Of a stretch of 50,997 bases of DNA, positions 25,823-34,741 are shown one piece after another. Position 1 is the first letter of the stretch. Every line of letters starts with the position of its first letter. The notes beneath the pieces are model-generated. The model did no database searches and was not told where the DNA came from. It saw only the letters and a program-made list of their open reading frames with translations. A program made the translations under genes and the position numbers. The stretch is from Ignavibacterium sp. (lineage in GTDB: Bacteria > Bacteroidota > Ignavibacteria > Ignavibacteriales > Ignavibacteriaceae), in NCBI GenBank assembly GCA_025056745.1, contig JANWVQ010000004.1, positions 1 through 50,997 on the forward strand, read 5' to 3'.

Positions 25823-26707
25823 ATGCTAAATACAGAATTAACATTACAGCAAAAACGTGAAAGAACTCTAAAAATTGTCAACAATGTTTTCAACCTAAAT
25901 GTAATTCCAAAGGTTGTTTTTGAACTCATCAAAGCTTTGGATAATCCTCGAACTAATGCAATGGAATTAAATAAATTAGTTAGCCACGATCAAGCTTTAA
26001 TAACTAAAATCTTAACTGTGGCTAATTCACCAATGTATGGACTTCAGAGAAAAGTGACAACAATAGATTTTGCAATATTAGTTATAGGATTTAAGGAGTT
26101 AAAAAACATTGTTGCGGCAATTTCTATTTCAGATGCTCTTAGAAATAAAACAGATCGTTATCTCTCACAAAAAGACTTCTTGTTACATTCTTATTTAGTC
26201 GGTTCAGCTGCAAAAAAAATATCTAAAGATATTGGAATGCAAAACAGTGGTGAAGCTTTTATATGTGGGTTTTTACACGATATAGGTTTATCAATAATTC
26301 ATAGATATATGCATTCAAACTTTGTTAAAATTGTTGAACTTATGCAAAATGAAAAACTAAGTTTGAGAGAAGCTGAGTTAGAAGTCAATGGAATAACACA
26401 CGAGGAAATTGGTGCAACATTACTAGAAAAGTGGAACTTCCCAAACGAGATAGTGGAACCTGTTAGATATCATCATACTCCTTCACAATCTCAGTCAAGT
26501 CCAACAATGTCTGCAATTATAAATCTTGCAGATTTTATGACTGAAGCTTTAAAAATTGGAGAGCTATATCTTGACAAAGGATTAAGTTTAGACGAATTAA
26601 CATTAAGCAAATTCAAATTCGAAAAAGAACTGGATGCAGAAAAATTCTCAAATAATTACAAAGATTTATTCTGGGAACAAATGGAATTTGTGAGGTTCTT
26701 AAATTGA
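25823..26707 (+). CDS. HDOD-domain signalling protein, second of a tandem pair
   Basis: The 294-residue product aligns along its full length with the preceding gene (DQALITKILTVANSPMYG, VIGFKELKNIVAAISIS, GFLHDIGLSIIHRYMHSN, LEKWNFPNEIVEPVRYHH). The two are plainly duplicates that have diverged. It overlaps the next gene by 4 bases (TTGA). Confidence 0.85.
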   Translation: MLNTELTLQQKRERTLKIVNNVFNLNVIPKVVFELIKALDNPRTNAMELNKLVSHDQALITKILTVANSPMYGLQRKVTTIDFAILVIGFKELKNIVAAISISDALRNKTDRYLSQKDFLLHSYLVGSAAKKISKDIGMQNSGEAFICGFLHDIGLSIIHRYMHSNFVKIVELMQNEKLSLREAELEVNGITHEEIGATLLEKWNFPNEIVEPVRYHHTPSQSQSSPTMSAIINLADFMTEALKIGELYLDKGLSLDELTLSKFKFEKELDAEKFSNNYKDLFWEQMEFVRFLN

Positions 26708-27990
26708 GAGTTATAAAGCAACATAAACAAAATTATTATCCGTTCGCTCTCTCTTTGCCGATTATTGATCGCAAAGATTTAGAGAGTCAAAAGATTTTAA
26801 GTTTGCAAAGTAATAGCAAATCTTTCTCATCAGAAAATTTCGCTTCTAACTATTACTTTGAAAATCTTCTAAGTTTTTCAGAAAAAATTGCTTTCTGTAA
26901 AAACTCATCAGAAGTTTTGAAAGAATTCAATTCTTTTGTTAATTCGTTGAAATATTTCTTTACACCTGAGATATTTATTCTTAATGAAAAAACTTCAACT
27001 TTAATTCCCCTTAACTCAAATTGTGAGCCTTTAATTTCACTATTTATTAAAAAGAATTATACAAGTGGAGTAATTGATTGGATAGCTGAATCTAAACAAC
27101 CTCAAATAGTCTCAAATGAGATAGATCTAAATTTTGAAAATTGCATAATCATTCCTCTTTACAATAATTCAAAGTTTAAAGGACTTTTGTTCGCTTATAC
27201 AAGATTGAAACAAGATGAAATTAATAAAAATGAAGTTAGATATCTTTTAACTTTGATTAACCTTACTTTTCAAAGAATTCTAAACGATTTGAATAGATCA
27301 GAGTTATACAATGCATATTTACAACTTCAAACTCTTCAATCAAAATTAGAAAATGATTTTAGATTTGCAGTGCTAGGCGAACTTACTTACAGAAGTCTTG
27401 AAGAAATTGCTTCACCAATACAAGTTATTCTTACTTATTCTGATTTAATAAGACAGGAAATTCCAGATCTTCAAGATGAAAATTTAGACATTATAAAAAA
27501 CAAAGTATATGACATTAAAAAAATATTAGACAGACTTGTTAAGTTCATTAATATCAATAAATCAAATCCTAAGATAATTCCTTGTTCAATAAATGATAGC
27601 ATAAAAGAATTCAGCAAACTAATTGAGCCAGCATTACTAGCAGAAAATTGTGAACTGGTTTTAGATCTCGAAGAAAATATTCCGACAGTGCTTAGTTGCT
27701 CAAATTACCTAAATCAGATTTTAATTAACGCTTTCAGTCTTGTAAATCCCTTAACAGAAAAAGATGGTGGTATAATAATTCAAACTCGTTATTCAAAGCA
27801 AAACATAACAGTTAAAATGATATTCACTAAATCGATTGATTTAGAAAATATAAAAGAACATCAAATAGGAATTAACATCCTGAAATCTTTGATGGAAAAA
27901 CACGAAGGAGAATTTTTAATTGACTCAAAGAAATCTTCTGGTAGCACTTTAATATTTACATTTCCTTTAATAAGAAAGGTGAGAGCATGA
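26704..27990 (+). CDS. GAF-type sensor protein with degenerate histidine kinase core
   Basis: The 428-residue product has a GAF-like part at about 60-205 and a helix pair resembling the HisKA dimerisation domain (GELTYRSLEEIASPIQVIL). In true kinases this stretch reads [IV]-A-H-E-I-x-N-P; here the phospho-acceptor position is Glu233. The C-terminal HATPase-like part keeps an Asn in ILINAF but has lost clear G boxes. I read it as a pseudokinase sensor or scaffold. The start is a TTG overlapping the HDOD stop; no in-frame ATG lies near the N-terminus. It may act with the HDOD pair. Confidence 0.7.
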   Translation: MRVIKQHKQNYYPFALSLPIIDRKDLESQKILSLQSNSKSFSSENFASNYYFENLLSFSEKIAFCKNSSEVLKEFNSFVNSLKYFFTPEIFILNEKTSTLIPLNSNCEPLISLFIKKNYTSGVIDWIAESKQPQIVSNEIDLNFENCIIIPLYNNSKFKGLLFAYTRLKQDEINKNEVRYLLTLINLTFQRILNDLNRSELYNAYLQLQTLQSKLENDFRFAVLGELTYRSLEEIASPIQVILTYSDLIRQEIPDLQDENLDIIKNKVYDIKKILDRLVKFININKSNPKIIPCSINDSIKEFSKLIEPALLAENCELVLDLEENIPTVLSCSNYLNQILINAFSLVNPLTEKDGGIIIQTRYSKQNITVKMIFTKSIDLENIKEHQIGINILKSLMEKHEGEFLIDSKKSSGSTLIFTFPLIRKVRA

Positions 27991-28280
27991 TAGATTTAGT
28001 TTTAATCTTCTTAGCAGTTATTTCATTATTGACAGCTCTATTTGGAATAAAATACTATGACAGATTAAATAACTCGATGGATAAGAATAATCTATTAAGC
28101 TTATTACACTTTGAAAGAAATAAATCAAATAAAAGATCTAATCGTAGAAGAGAAATAATACTAAAAGAAACTAAAAAGATATCAACAAATGATATTAATA
28201 ATTTATATCAGATTGCGAAGAAAAACAGATTATCGGTTGGAGAAGTATTATTAGCAGTTAAAATAAATTCCTATAAGTGA
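27987..28280 (+). CDS. Small single-TM protein with basic helical tail
   Basis: The 97-residue product has one N-terminal membrane segment (about 3-20), then a strongly basic stretch (about 45-70: RNKSNKRSNRRRE) and a last helix pair, TNDINNLYQIAKKNRLSVGEVL. I do not recognise a family. The layout (one membrane segment, then a short helix-turn-helix-like end, encoded after sigma-28) recalls SwrB of Bacillus in position only. It overlaps the preceding gene by 4 bases. Confidence 0.7.
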   Translation: MIDLVLIFLAVISLLTALFGIKYYDRLNNSMDKNNLLSLLHFERNKSNKRSNRRREIILKETKKISTNDINNLYQIAKKNRLSVGEVLLAVKINSYK

Positions 28281-28287
28281 GGAAAAT

Positions 28288-28995
28288 ATGATCAAAGGTA
28301 TATATCACGCAGGAAGAAGCCTAACAAATAACACAAAAAATTTAGAAAGAATAGCAAACAATCTCGCCAACATAAACACTGTTGGATTTAAGAGAGAAGG
28401 GATGTTTATTGAAATACTTAAACAAGCTGGAAATTCTGAAATAAAAACTCCTATTGATCTTAAGCAAGGAAATTTGGCACAAACAGGAAATCCTTTAGAC
28501 TTAGCTATATCTGGAGATGGATATTTCGTTATAAGTAACGATGGAAAATATGAGTTAACAAGAAATGGAAGTTTTATGATTGATGATGATGGTTTCCTAG
28601 TAAATAAGGAAGGAAAAAGAGTCATTGGAAAAGCTGGAGAGATTAATCTTCTTAATTATAAACTGGATAATGAACAAATTTTATCTATCGATGAAGAAGG
28701 TGAAATAAAAGTTGGAGACATCGTTATAGATAAACTACTAATAATTAATCAACAAGAAAGGTTTGCTGACCTTGGAAATATCGGTCTTAAATATGATGAC
28801 TTAAATGATTTGTTAAATTCAAGCTCCGAGGCTGATTATAAAATTATGCAAGGTTATCTTGAAGAATCAAATGTCAATCCGATTGAAGAAATGGAACTAA
28901 TGATTAAAGTGTCGAAAGATTATGAGGCTTCTTATAGGATTGTCCAATCGTTGGATGATTCAATTCAAAAAGCAAATGAAATTGGAAAAGTATAG
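28288..28995 (+). CDS. flgF: Flagellar basal-body rod protein FlgF
   Basis: FlgF is a proximal/distal rod-junction protein. The 235-residue product has the rod motif NLERIANNLANINTVGFKRE, the 'PLDLAISGDGYFVI' line (NPLDLAISGDGYFVISNDG) and the C-terminal YLEESNVNPIEEMELMI. It directly precedes flgG. It is somewhat shorter than the 250-residue average. Confidence 0.92.
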   Translation: MIKGIYHAGRSLTNNTKNLERIANNLANINTVGFKREGMFIEILKQAGNSEIKTPIDLKQGNLAQTGNPLDLAISGDGYFVISNDGKYELTRNGSFMIDDDGFLVNKEGKRVIGKAGEINLLNYKLDNEQILSIDEEGEIKVGDIVIDKLLIINQQERFADLGNIGLKYDDLNDLLNSSSEADYKIMQGYLEESNVNPIEEMELMIKVSKDYEASYRIVQSLDDSIQKANEIGKV

Positions 28996-29004
28996 GAGTA
29001 AAAT

Positions 29005-29802
29005 ATGAGTACAAGAGCATTAAGAGCAGCTGCATCAGGTATGTATGCACAGCAACTTAACATAGAGGTTATTGCAAACAACATTGCAAATATGAACACG
29101 ACAGGTTTCAAAAGGAACAAACCTGAATTTCAAGATTTGATGTATCAAAGAGTTGCTGTTAATCCAATAAATGTATCAGCTCCGGGAATTCGCGAAGTTG
29201 GGACTGAAAATGTGAGTATTGGTAACGGTGTTAAACCAAGTGCCTCCCAAAAAATATTTGAACAAGGTGGATTAGTTCAAACAAACAATTTGTTTGATTT
29301 AGCTATTCAAGGCGATGGATTTTTCCAGATCAGAAGACCAGATGGTTCATTTGCATATACTCGTGATGGTTCTTTCAAATTAAATGCTGATGGCTTAGTT
29401 GTGAATAGTAATGGATTGCCGCTTTATCCGGAAATACAGTTAGTAGAAGGTGCAACCAGCTTTAATGTTTCACCAGACGGAACAGTCGAGATTCTTCAAC
29501 CAGATGGCTCAGTTGTTAATTCACTAAAAATCCAATTAGTAAAATTCTTAAATCCATCTGGTTTGTCACCAATTGGAAATAATTTATACATTGAGACAGC
29601 AGCAAGTGGTGCTCCAATCTTTGGAGAACCAGGTGTTGATGGATTCGGTGAAATACAACAAGGATATCTAGAAACATCTAACGTGGATATTGTCGAAGAA
29701 ATGATTTCAATGATAACTGCACAACGTGCTTATGAAATTAATAGTAAGACAGTAAAAACTGTCGAAGAAATGATGACAATGGCAAACAACTTAAAACGTT
29801 AA
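29005..29802 (+). CDS. flgG: Flagellar distal rod protein FlgG
   Basis: The 265-residue product has SGMYAQQLNIEVIANNIAN then MNTTGFKRNKPEFQDLMYQ, which marks FlgG, and ends with GYLETSNVDIVEEMISMI. FlgG forms the distal rod that passes the P and L rings. GGAGTAAAAT is just upstream of the start. Confidence 0.97.
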   Translation: MSTRALRAAASGMYAQQLNIEVIANNIANMNTTGFKRNKPEFQDLMYQRVAVNPINVSAPGIREVGTENVSIGNGVKPSASQKIFEQGGLVQTNNLFDLAIQGDGFFQIRRPDGSFAYTRDGSFKLNADGLVVNSNGLPLYPEIQLVEGATSFNVSPDGTVEILQPDGSVVNSLKIQLVKFLNPSGLSPIGNNLYIETAASGAPIFGEPGVDGFGEIQQGYLETSNVDIVEEMISMITAQRAYEINSKTVKTVEEMMTMANNLKR

Positions 29803-29807
29803 TAAGT

Positions 29808-30437
29808 ATGATTATTTCAATTTTAATTCTTTTGAGTTTTAATGTTTATTCACAGTCGATTGAAAATGAGATTATATCTTATTTAAATAGCTACTTTAAT
29901 GATTATGATAAAGTTGAAATTCAGTCTATGAACAATAATCTAAATGATCTTGAAATTGATTACTCAAAGCCTTTAGTTAAAAATTCTGATTTAGTGCTAT
30001 TACCAATGAAAAATAAAAATAATGGTAATGTTTCAATTAAAAGATTAAAAGTCAAATTTTATAAAAAGGTATTAACAGCAAATATGGATATTCAATTTGG
30101 AACACTATTAAAAAATCAAGATTTCTCGGTTGTATTGAAAGATGTAACGATGATTAAGAGAGAATTAGTCCCAGTACAGCAAGATTTAACGAATTATAAA
30201 GCAAAGTTTTCTATAAAAAAAGGTGATTTATTATTGTCGGATATGATTGAAGAAATTCCTTCTGTTATTTCTGGTGAAAAAGTGATAGCAGAGATTCAAA
30301 GAGGTTCGGTTTTAATATCAACTGATTGTATTGCAAGGCAGAATGGGAAAATTGGTGAAAGAATTGATGTATTGACACCTAATAATGAAGTTATAAAAGC
30401 AAAAGTAATAAGTAAAAATAAAGTAATAGTCGAGTGA
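29808..30437 (+). CDS. flgA: Flagellar P-ring chaperone FlgA
   Basis: The 209-residue protein has an N-terminal signal (about 1-16, VYS-QS) and a C-terminal SAF domain (KAKFSIKKGDLLLSDMIEE, then VLISTDCIARQNGKIGERI). FlgA helps P-ring (FlgI) assembly in the periplasm. The sequence is poorly conserved in general; the SAF part and the place before flgH/flgI make the call firm. Confidence 0.85.
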   Translation: MIISILILLSFNVYSQSIENEIISYLNSYFNDYDKVEIQSMNNNLNDLEIDYSKPLVKNSDLVLLPMKNKNNGNVSIKRLKVKFYKKVLTANMDIQFGTLLKNQDFSVVLKDVTMIKRELVPVQQDLTNYKAKFSIKKGDLLLSDMIEEIPSVISGEKVIAEIQRGSVLISTDCIARQNGKIGERIDVLTPNNEVIKAKVISKNKVIVE

Positions 30438-30440
30438 AAA

Positions 30441-31010
30441 ATGAAAAGCATAGTTTTATTTTTTATGATTTTAACAATCGTTGCATTACCTCAAGATATG
30501 AGGAAGAATGCAAGTTATTCTCTCTTTTCTGATCAAAAAGCATCGAGAGTAGGAGATGCAATAACAATAATAGTTGTCGAATCTTCAATTGCAAGTAATA
30601 ATGCAGAAACAAAGAGTGGAAGAGAGTCTGAGATATCACTCAATTTCTCCGGTAACTTCAAAGGCAATCCTTTACCAAGTGGGGATGCAAGTGCTGGTAG
30701 TGGTAATGAATTTAAGGGGTCAGGTTCAACTAAAACCTCTGGAGTAATTCAAACAAAAATTAGTGCAACAATTGACTCTGTTTTAGCTAATGGAAATTTA
30801 CTTATTAGTGGAAGTAAAAAAATTATTATAAATAACGAAGAGCAGCTGATTACCATTAGAGGAATTGTAAGAACATCTGATGTTAGGGCCGATAATTCAG
30901 TTTTATCATACAACATTTCAAATGCTGAAATTACTTTCGAAGGAAGTGGAATTGTAAGTGGAGTTCAATCTCCAGGAATATTAACACGTTTTCTAAGATT
31001 TTTATTCTAG
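30441..31010 (+). CDS. flgH: Flagellar L-ring protein FlgH without lipobox
   Basis: FlgH forms the outer-membrane L ring. The 189-residue product has the family core LFSDQKASRVGDAITIIVVE and the GNLLISGSKKIIINNEEQ then ITIRGIVRTSDV part. It has a hydrophobic N-terminus (about 3-17), but there is no cysteine anywhere in the protein, so it cannot be a lipoprotein like enteric FlgH. It follows flgA closely. Confidence 0.9.
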   Translation: MKSIVLFFMILTIVALPQDMRKNASYSLFSDQKASRVGDAITIIVVESSIASNNAETKSGRESEISLNFSGNFKGNPLPSGDASAGSGNEFKGSGSTKTSGVIQTKISATIDSVLANGNLLISGSKKIIINNEEQLITIRGIVRTSDVRADNSVLSYNISNAEITFEGSGIVSGVQSPGILTRFLRFLF

Positions 31011-31018
31011 GTGGAAAT

Positions 31019-32110
31019 ATGAGATACCTAATAACATTTTTAGTATTGATTTACATAAATAACATTACCTTTGCTCAAAGAATTAAAGATATTGCTTACT
31101 TAAATAGTGAGCACACAGAGCAGGTAATCGGTTACGGCATTGTTGTTGGACTGGCTGGAACAGGGGATAGTTACAGAACTCAATTTACGATGCAGTCAAT
31201 TACAAGTATGTTAAAGAGATTTGGTATAACAGTTCCTCAGACAGATGTAAGAACTCGAAATGTTGCGGCAGTAATGGTAACAGCTAACCTTCAACATAAT
31301 TTCAAACCGGGATTTAAATTCGATGTAATCGTCTCATCATTAGGCGATGCTACCAGTTTGTTAGGTGGAACTTTATTAATGACCCCACTTTCTGCAATGG
31401 ATGGAGAGGTTTATGCTTTTGCTCAAGGTCCTGTTTCAATCGGAGGCTATGATTTTAATACTTATACCGGAAATAGAATAGCAAGAAATCACGCTTTAAC
31501 AGGACGTGTTCCTTTAGGTGGAGTGCTTAAAAATGAAATCCCGCAAAATACAGTTACTAATAATCAGTTTAGTCTGTTTCTTAAAATGCCTGATATTACT
31601 ACGTCAAATAATGTAATGAGAACAATTAATACAAGATTTGGAGAAAACACAGCAACAGCAATTGACGCATCTGAAATAAGAGTAAGAGTGCCAGCAGATA
31701 GAACAAACGATGTTATTGGATTTTTATCTGAATTAGAATCATTGCCTGTTGAAACTGATTACGTCGCAAAAGTTATTCTTAATGAAAGAACAGGAACTGT
31801 AGTTTCAGGAAATAATGTACAAATTAAACCAGTCAGCATAACACACGGAAGCTTAAATATAACTATCAGAAATTATCCAATTATTTCTCAACCGGGAGCA
31901 TTTTCAAGTGGTACTACAGCGATTGTAAACAATGCTATCCCATTTGTTTCACAGGATTCAACTAGTACAATTGCTATTCAGGGTGCTACAAATGTTCAGG
32001 AGGTTGCTGCAGCTCTTAATTCTCTAAAAGTTTCTCCGAAAGATATTATTGCAATTTTCCAAGCTTTGAAAGAGGCTGGAGCTTTAGTAGCTGAATTGGT
32101 AATAATGTAA
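31019..32110 (+). CDS. flgI: Flagellar P-ring protein FlgI
   Basis: The 363-residue product has a signal peptide (to about FA-QR, residue 19), followed by the FlgI start RIKDIAYLNSEHTEQVIGYG then IVVGLAGTGDS. Further family marks are VRTRNVAAVMVTANL, FDVIVSSLGDATSLLGG and the C-terminal VAAALNSLKVSPKDIIAIFQ. It makes the P ring in the peptidoglycan layer, so the organism has an outer membrane. Confidence 0.97.
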   Translation: MRYLITFLVLIYINNITFAQRIKDIAYLNSEHTEQVIGYGIVVGLAGTGDSYRTQFTMQSITSMLKRFGITVPQTDVRTRNVAAVMVTANLQHNFKPGFKFDVIVSSLGDATSLLGGTLLMTPLSAMDGEVYAFAQGPVSIGGYDFNTYTGNRIARNHALTGRVPLGGVLKNEIPQNTVTNNQFSLFLKMPDITTSNNVMRTINTRFGENTATAIDASEIRVRVPADRTNDVIGFLSELESLPVETDYVAKVILNERTGTVVSGNNVQIKPVSITHGSLNITIRNYPIISQPGAFSSGTTAIVNNAIPFVSQDSTSTIAIQGATNVQEVAAALNSLKVSPKDIIAIFQALKEAGALVAELVIM

Positions 32111-32124
32111 CTTAATTAAAAACT

Positions 32125-32937
32125 ATGGAAGGAATAGAATTAAAAATATCGAATCCTCAAAAACACTTCAGTCAAATAAGTGTAAATAATATTAAGACTG
32201 AAGAGGAGAAAAAGAAATTAGCACAAGCTTCAAAGCAATTTGAAAGTCTGCTAACTTCTTTGATGTTGAAAAGTATGACTCAAACAACTGAAGGATTGTT
32301 TGGTGATAATAGTTATGGTGGAGACTCATTTGAATCTATTTTTCATCTTGAATTAGCAAATAAAATCTCTGAAGGAAATGGGTTAGGTTTAGCAAATATG
32401 ATTTACAAAAATCTAACTGGTGAGGATCTACCAACTGAGTTCAGATTTAGTGATTTAAGAATCAGACCTAGTAGGCAAATTAACTATAGTGATCAAACAA
32501 ATGATATCGGAGCAATAAGACCATCAAGTGAATCATTAAATCGCTTATCGAGATATGAAAACATTATTGAAGAAGCTGCTGAAAGATATGGCTTGAATAA
32601 AAACCTAATTAAATCTGTAATTTTAGCTGAATCAGCAGCAAGGGAAGATGCTATTTCATCAGCAAATGCAAAAGGGCTTATGCAAATTATTGACTCAACC
32701 GCTGAATACTTGGGAATTAGAAATGTCTGGAATCCAAAAGAAAATATTTTTGGTGGCTCAAAATATCTTGCAGAACTTTTAGAGAGATTTAATGGTGATC
32801 TTAGGCTTGCTCTGGCTGGTTACAACGCTGGTCCGGCTAATGTTGAAAAGTATAATGGAATTCCTCCTTTTGATGAAACAAAATCTTATGTGAAAAGAGT
32901 AATTGGTTATTTAAATCATTTTGAGAGTAACTTATGA
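32125..32937 (+). CDS. flgJ: FlgJ rod-cap protein fused to an SLT-type lytic transglycosylase
   Basis: The 270-residue product has the rod-binding domain at about 28-98 (SKQFESLLTSLMLKSM) and, at about 142-262, a Slt/MltE-type lytic transglycosylase domain with E169 as catalytic acid (VILAESAARED), AKGLMQIIDSTAEYLGI and AGYNAGPANVEKYNG. Enteric FlgJ instead carries a glucosaminidase (GH73) domain. The enzyme would open peptidoglycan for the rod. No clear ribosome site precedes ATG 32125, 14 bases after the flgI stop, so reinitiation is likely. It overlaps flgN by 4 bases. Confidence 0.9.
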   Translation: MEGIELKISNPQKHFSQISVNNIKTEEEKKKLAQASKQFESLLTSLMLKSMTQTTEGLFGDNSYGGDSFESIFHLELANKISEGNGLGLANMIYKNLTGEDLPTEFRFSDLRIRPSRQINYSDQTNDIGAIRPSSESLNRLSRYENIIEEAAERYGLNKNLIKSVILAESAAREDAISSANAKGLMQIIDSTAEYLGIRNVWNPKENIFGGSKYLAELLERFNGDLRLALAGYNAGPANVEKYNGIPPFDETKSYVKRVIGYLNHFESNL

Positions 32938-33383
32938 CATACGAGAAACTTATTGCGCTAATGCAAACTCAGAAAAACAAATTAACTGATCTTTTAGATA
33001 CATTGAAGTCAATGCAGAAAGCAATAATTGAGCAAGAATATCAGGACTTCAATAGAACAATTGAACTACATCAAAGAATTTTATCTGACATAAGGAATAT
33101 TGAGAAGGATAGAACTAAATTAATTATTTCCATAATTGGTAATCAGTCATACTCAAAAGAAAAACTTCCGCAAATGATTTTTAACGCTTTAAAAGTTAAA
33201 GATAACAACTTAAAGAAAAAGTATTTGGATTTGAGAGATGAAATAACCAATCTGATAAAGGAAGTAACCAGAATAAATTTTCAAAATATGTATTTGATTG
33301 ACAATTCAAGAAAATTAATTAAAGATTTAGTTGTTACCATTTATGGCTCAGCAAATCAAAAAATATTAGATAAGAAAGTATAA
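32934..33383 (+). CDS. flgN: FlgN-like chaperone for hook-filament junction proteins
   Basis: The 149-residue helical protein begins with LIALMQTQKNKLTDLLDTLK and has a long coiled middle, the FlgN pattern. FlgN carries FlgK and FlgL to the export gate. The place directly before flgK and flgL (one base overlap with flgK) is the strongest support, since FlgN is poorly conserved. Confidence 0.8.
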   Translation: MTYEKLIALMQTQKNKLTDLLDTLKSMQKAIIEQEYQDFNRTIELHQRILSDIRNIEKDRTKLIISIIGNQSYSKEKLPQMIFNALKVKDNNLKKKYLDLRDEITNLIKEVTRINFQNMYLIDNSRKLIKDLVVTIYGSANQKILDKKV

Positions 33384-34741
33384 TGGCAATTACAAAAGTT
33401 TTTGACATAGCAAACAGAAGTTTGGCTGTCTATCGTAAAGCGTTGGATATTACAAGTCATAATATCGCAAACGCAAATAATCCTAATTTCTCCAGACAAA
33501 AAGTACATTTTGCTACAGATTCATCAGATTTAAGTGCTGGATTAGTTTGGGGAAATGGCGTCAAAATTGCCGATGTTCGACGTTACAGAGATAGTTTTAT
33601 TGAATCGCAAACCCGTATTATGAATTCTAAGTATAATGATAACAAAAGACAAAGTGAATTAATAACAAACATTGAAAAATTATTTTCTGAGCCATCTGAA
33701 TTAGGTTTAGGAAATATGATAAGCAAGTTCTTTAATTCTTTTAGTGAACTTGCAGCTTCACCCACTTCAAATCCTCTGCGTACAAACGTGGTAAATGCAG
33801 CAACTAATCTCGCAGCTAAAGTAAATAACTTAAATAAATCTCTTAATGATATAAGAGAAAATATTAGAATGGAATTTGATGATAAAGTTAAACAATTAAA
33901 TAAGATTTTAGTTGAAATTCACCAAATCAATAAAGACATTAAATCAAATCAAGTAAACAAAATTTCTATTAATGATTTGCTTGACTCAAGAGATAAGTTA
34001 TTAAATGAGCTAAGTAAACTTGTAAACATCCACGTAACAACCTCTTCAGATAATACTGTTAATGTCTCCATTGGTGGTTCGTTTGCAGTGGATTCTTATC
34101 ACGTAAGAGAATTTGAGATGAATAATGATAATGGAGTATTGTCTTTAAGATTAAAGGGTGCGACTAATTCCGTAATACTGACTGATGGAGAAATGAATGC
34201 TCTGGCTACAGTTCATAATCAAAAAGTTACTTCTTATCGTCAAAAAATAGATAAAATTGTTAGCACGATCGTAAATGAGGTAAACAAGATTCACTCTACT
34301 GGTTATTCTAAAACAACACCGGCACAGACTGGTTTGAATTTCTTTGAGGATTATCGAGATGGTATATTAAGAATTAATCAAGTGATTGTTAATAATCCAA
34401 ATATGATTGCAATCTCAGCAGATGGAACTCAAGGGAATGGTGATCTCGCTTTAAGAATTAGTGAGCTAATGGATATGAAACTTATTGATAACTCAACTAT
34501 TATGGAATACTACACCACTTTAGTAAACGAAATTGGAAATGATGGATTGCTAAACAAAAATTTAACTGAATCAAGCCAATTGGTACTCGATCAACTTGAA
34601 AATCAAAAACAATTAAATTCAGGAGTATCGCTTGATGAAGAGATGACTAACGTAATTCAATTTCAGAGATCCTATGAGGCATCAGCTAAATTAATAAAAG
34701 TATCTGATGAATTATTAAAGACTATCTTGGAGTTAGTATGA
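33383..34741 (+). CDS. flgK: Flagellar hook-associated protein FlgK (HAP1)
   Basis: FlgK is the first hook-filament junction protein. The 452-residue product has DIANRSLAVYRKALDITSHN then IANANNPNFSRQKV at the start and, at the end, SGVSLDEEMTNVIQFQRSYE, both typical. The NKI...LLDSRDKLLNELSKLV line in the middle is also typical. It overlaps flgL by 4 bases (ATGA). Confidence 0.95.
   Translation: MAITKVFDIANRSLAVYRKALDITSHNIANANNPNFSRQKVHFATDSSDLSAGLVWGNGVKIADVRRYRDSFIESQTRIMNSKYNDNKRQSELITNIEKLFSEPSELGLGNMISKFFNSFSELAASPTSNPLRTNVVNAATNLAAKVNNLNKSLNDIRENIRMEFDDKVKQLNKILVEIHQINKDIKSNQVNKISINDLLDSRDKLLNELSKLVNIHVTTSSDNTVNVSIGGSFAVDSYHVREFEMNNDNGVLSLRLKGATNSVILTDGEMNALATVHNQKVTSYRQKIDKIVSTIVNEVNKIHSTGYSKTTPAQTGLNFFEDYRDGILRINQVIVNNPNMIAISADGTQGNGDLALRISELMDMKLIDNSTIMEYYTTLVNEIGNDGLLNKNLTESSQLVLDQLENQKQLNSGVSLDEEMTNVIQFQRSYEASAKLIKVSDELLKTILELV

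Noticed and set aside
28305-28625. Antisense ORF of 106 residues in flgF
   Set aside because: It lies fully inside a strongly supported rod gene on the + strand.
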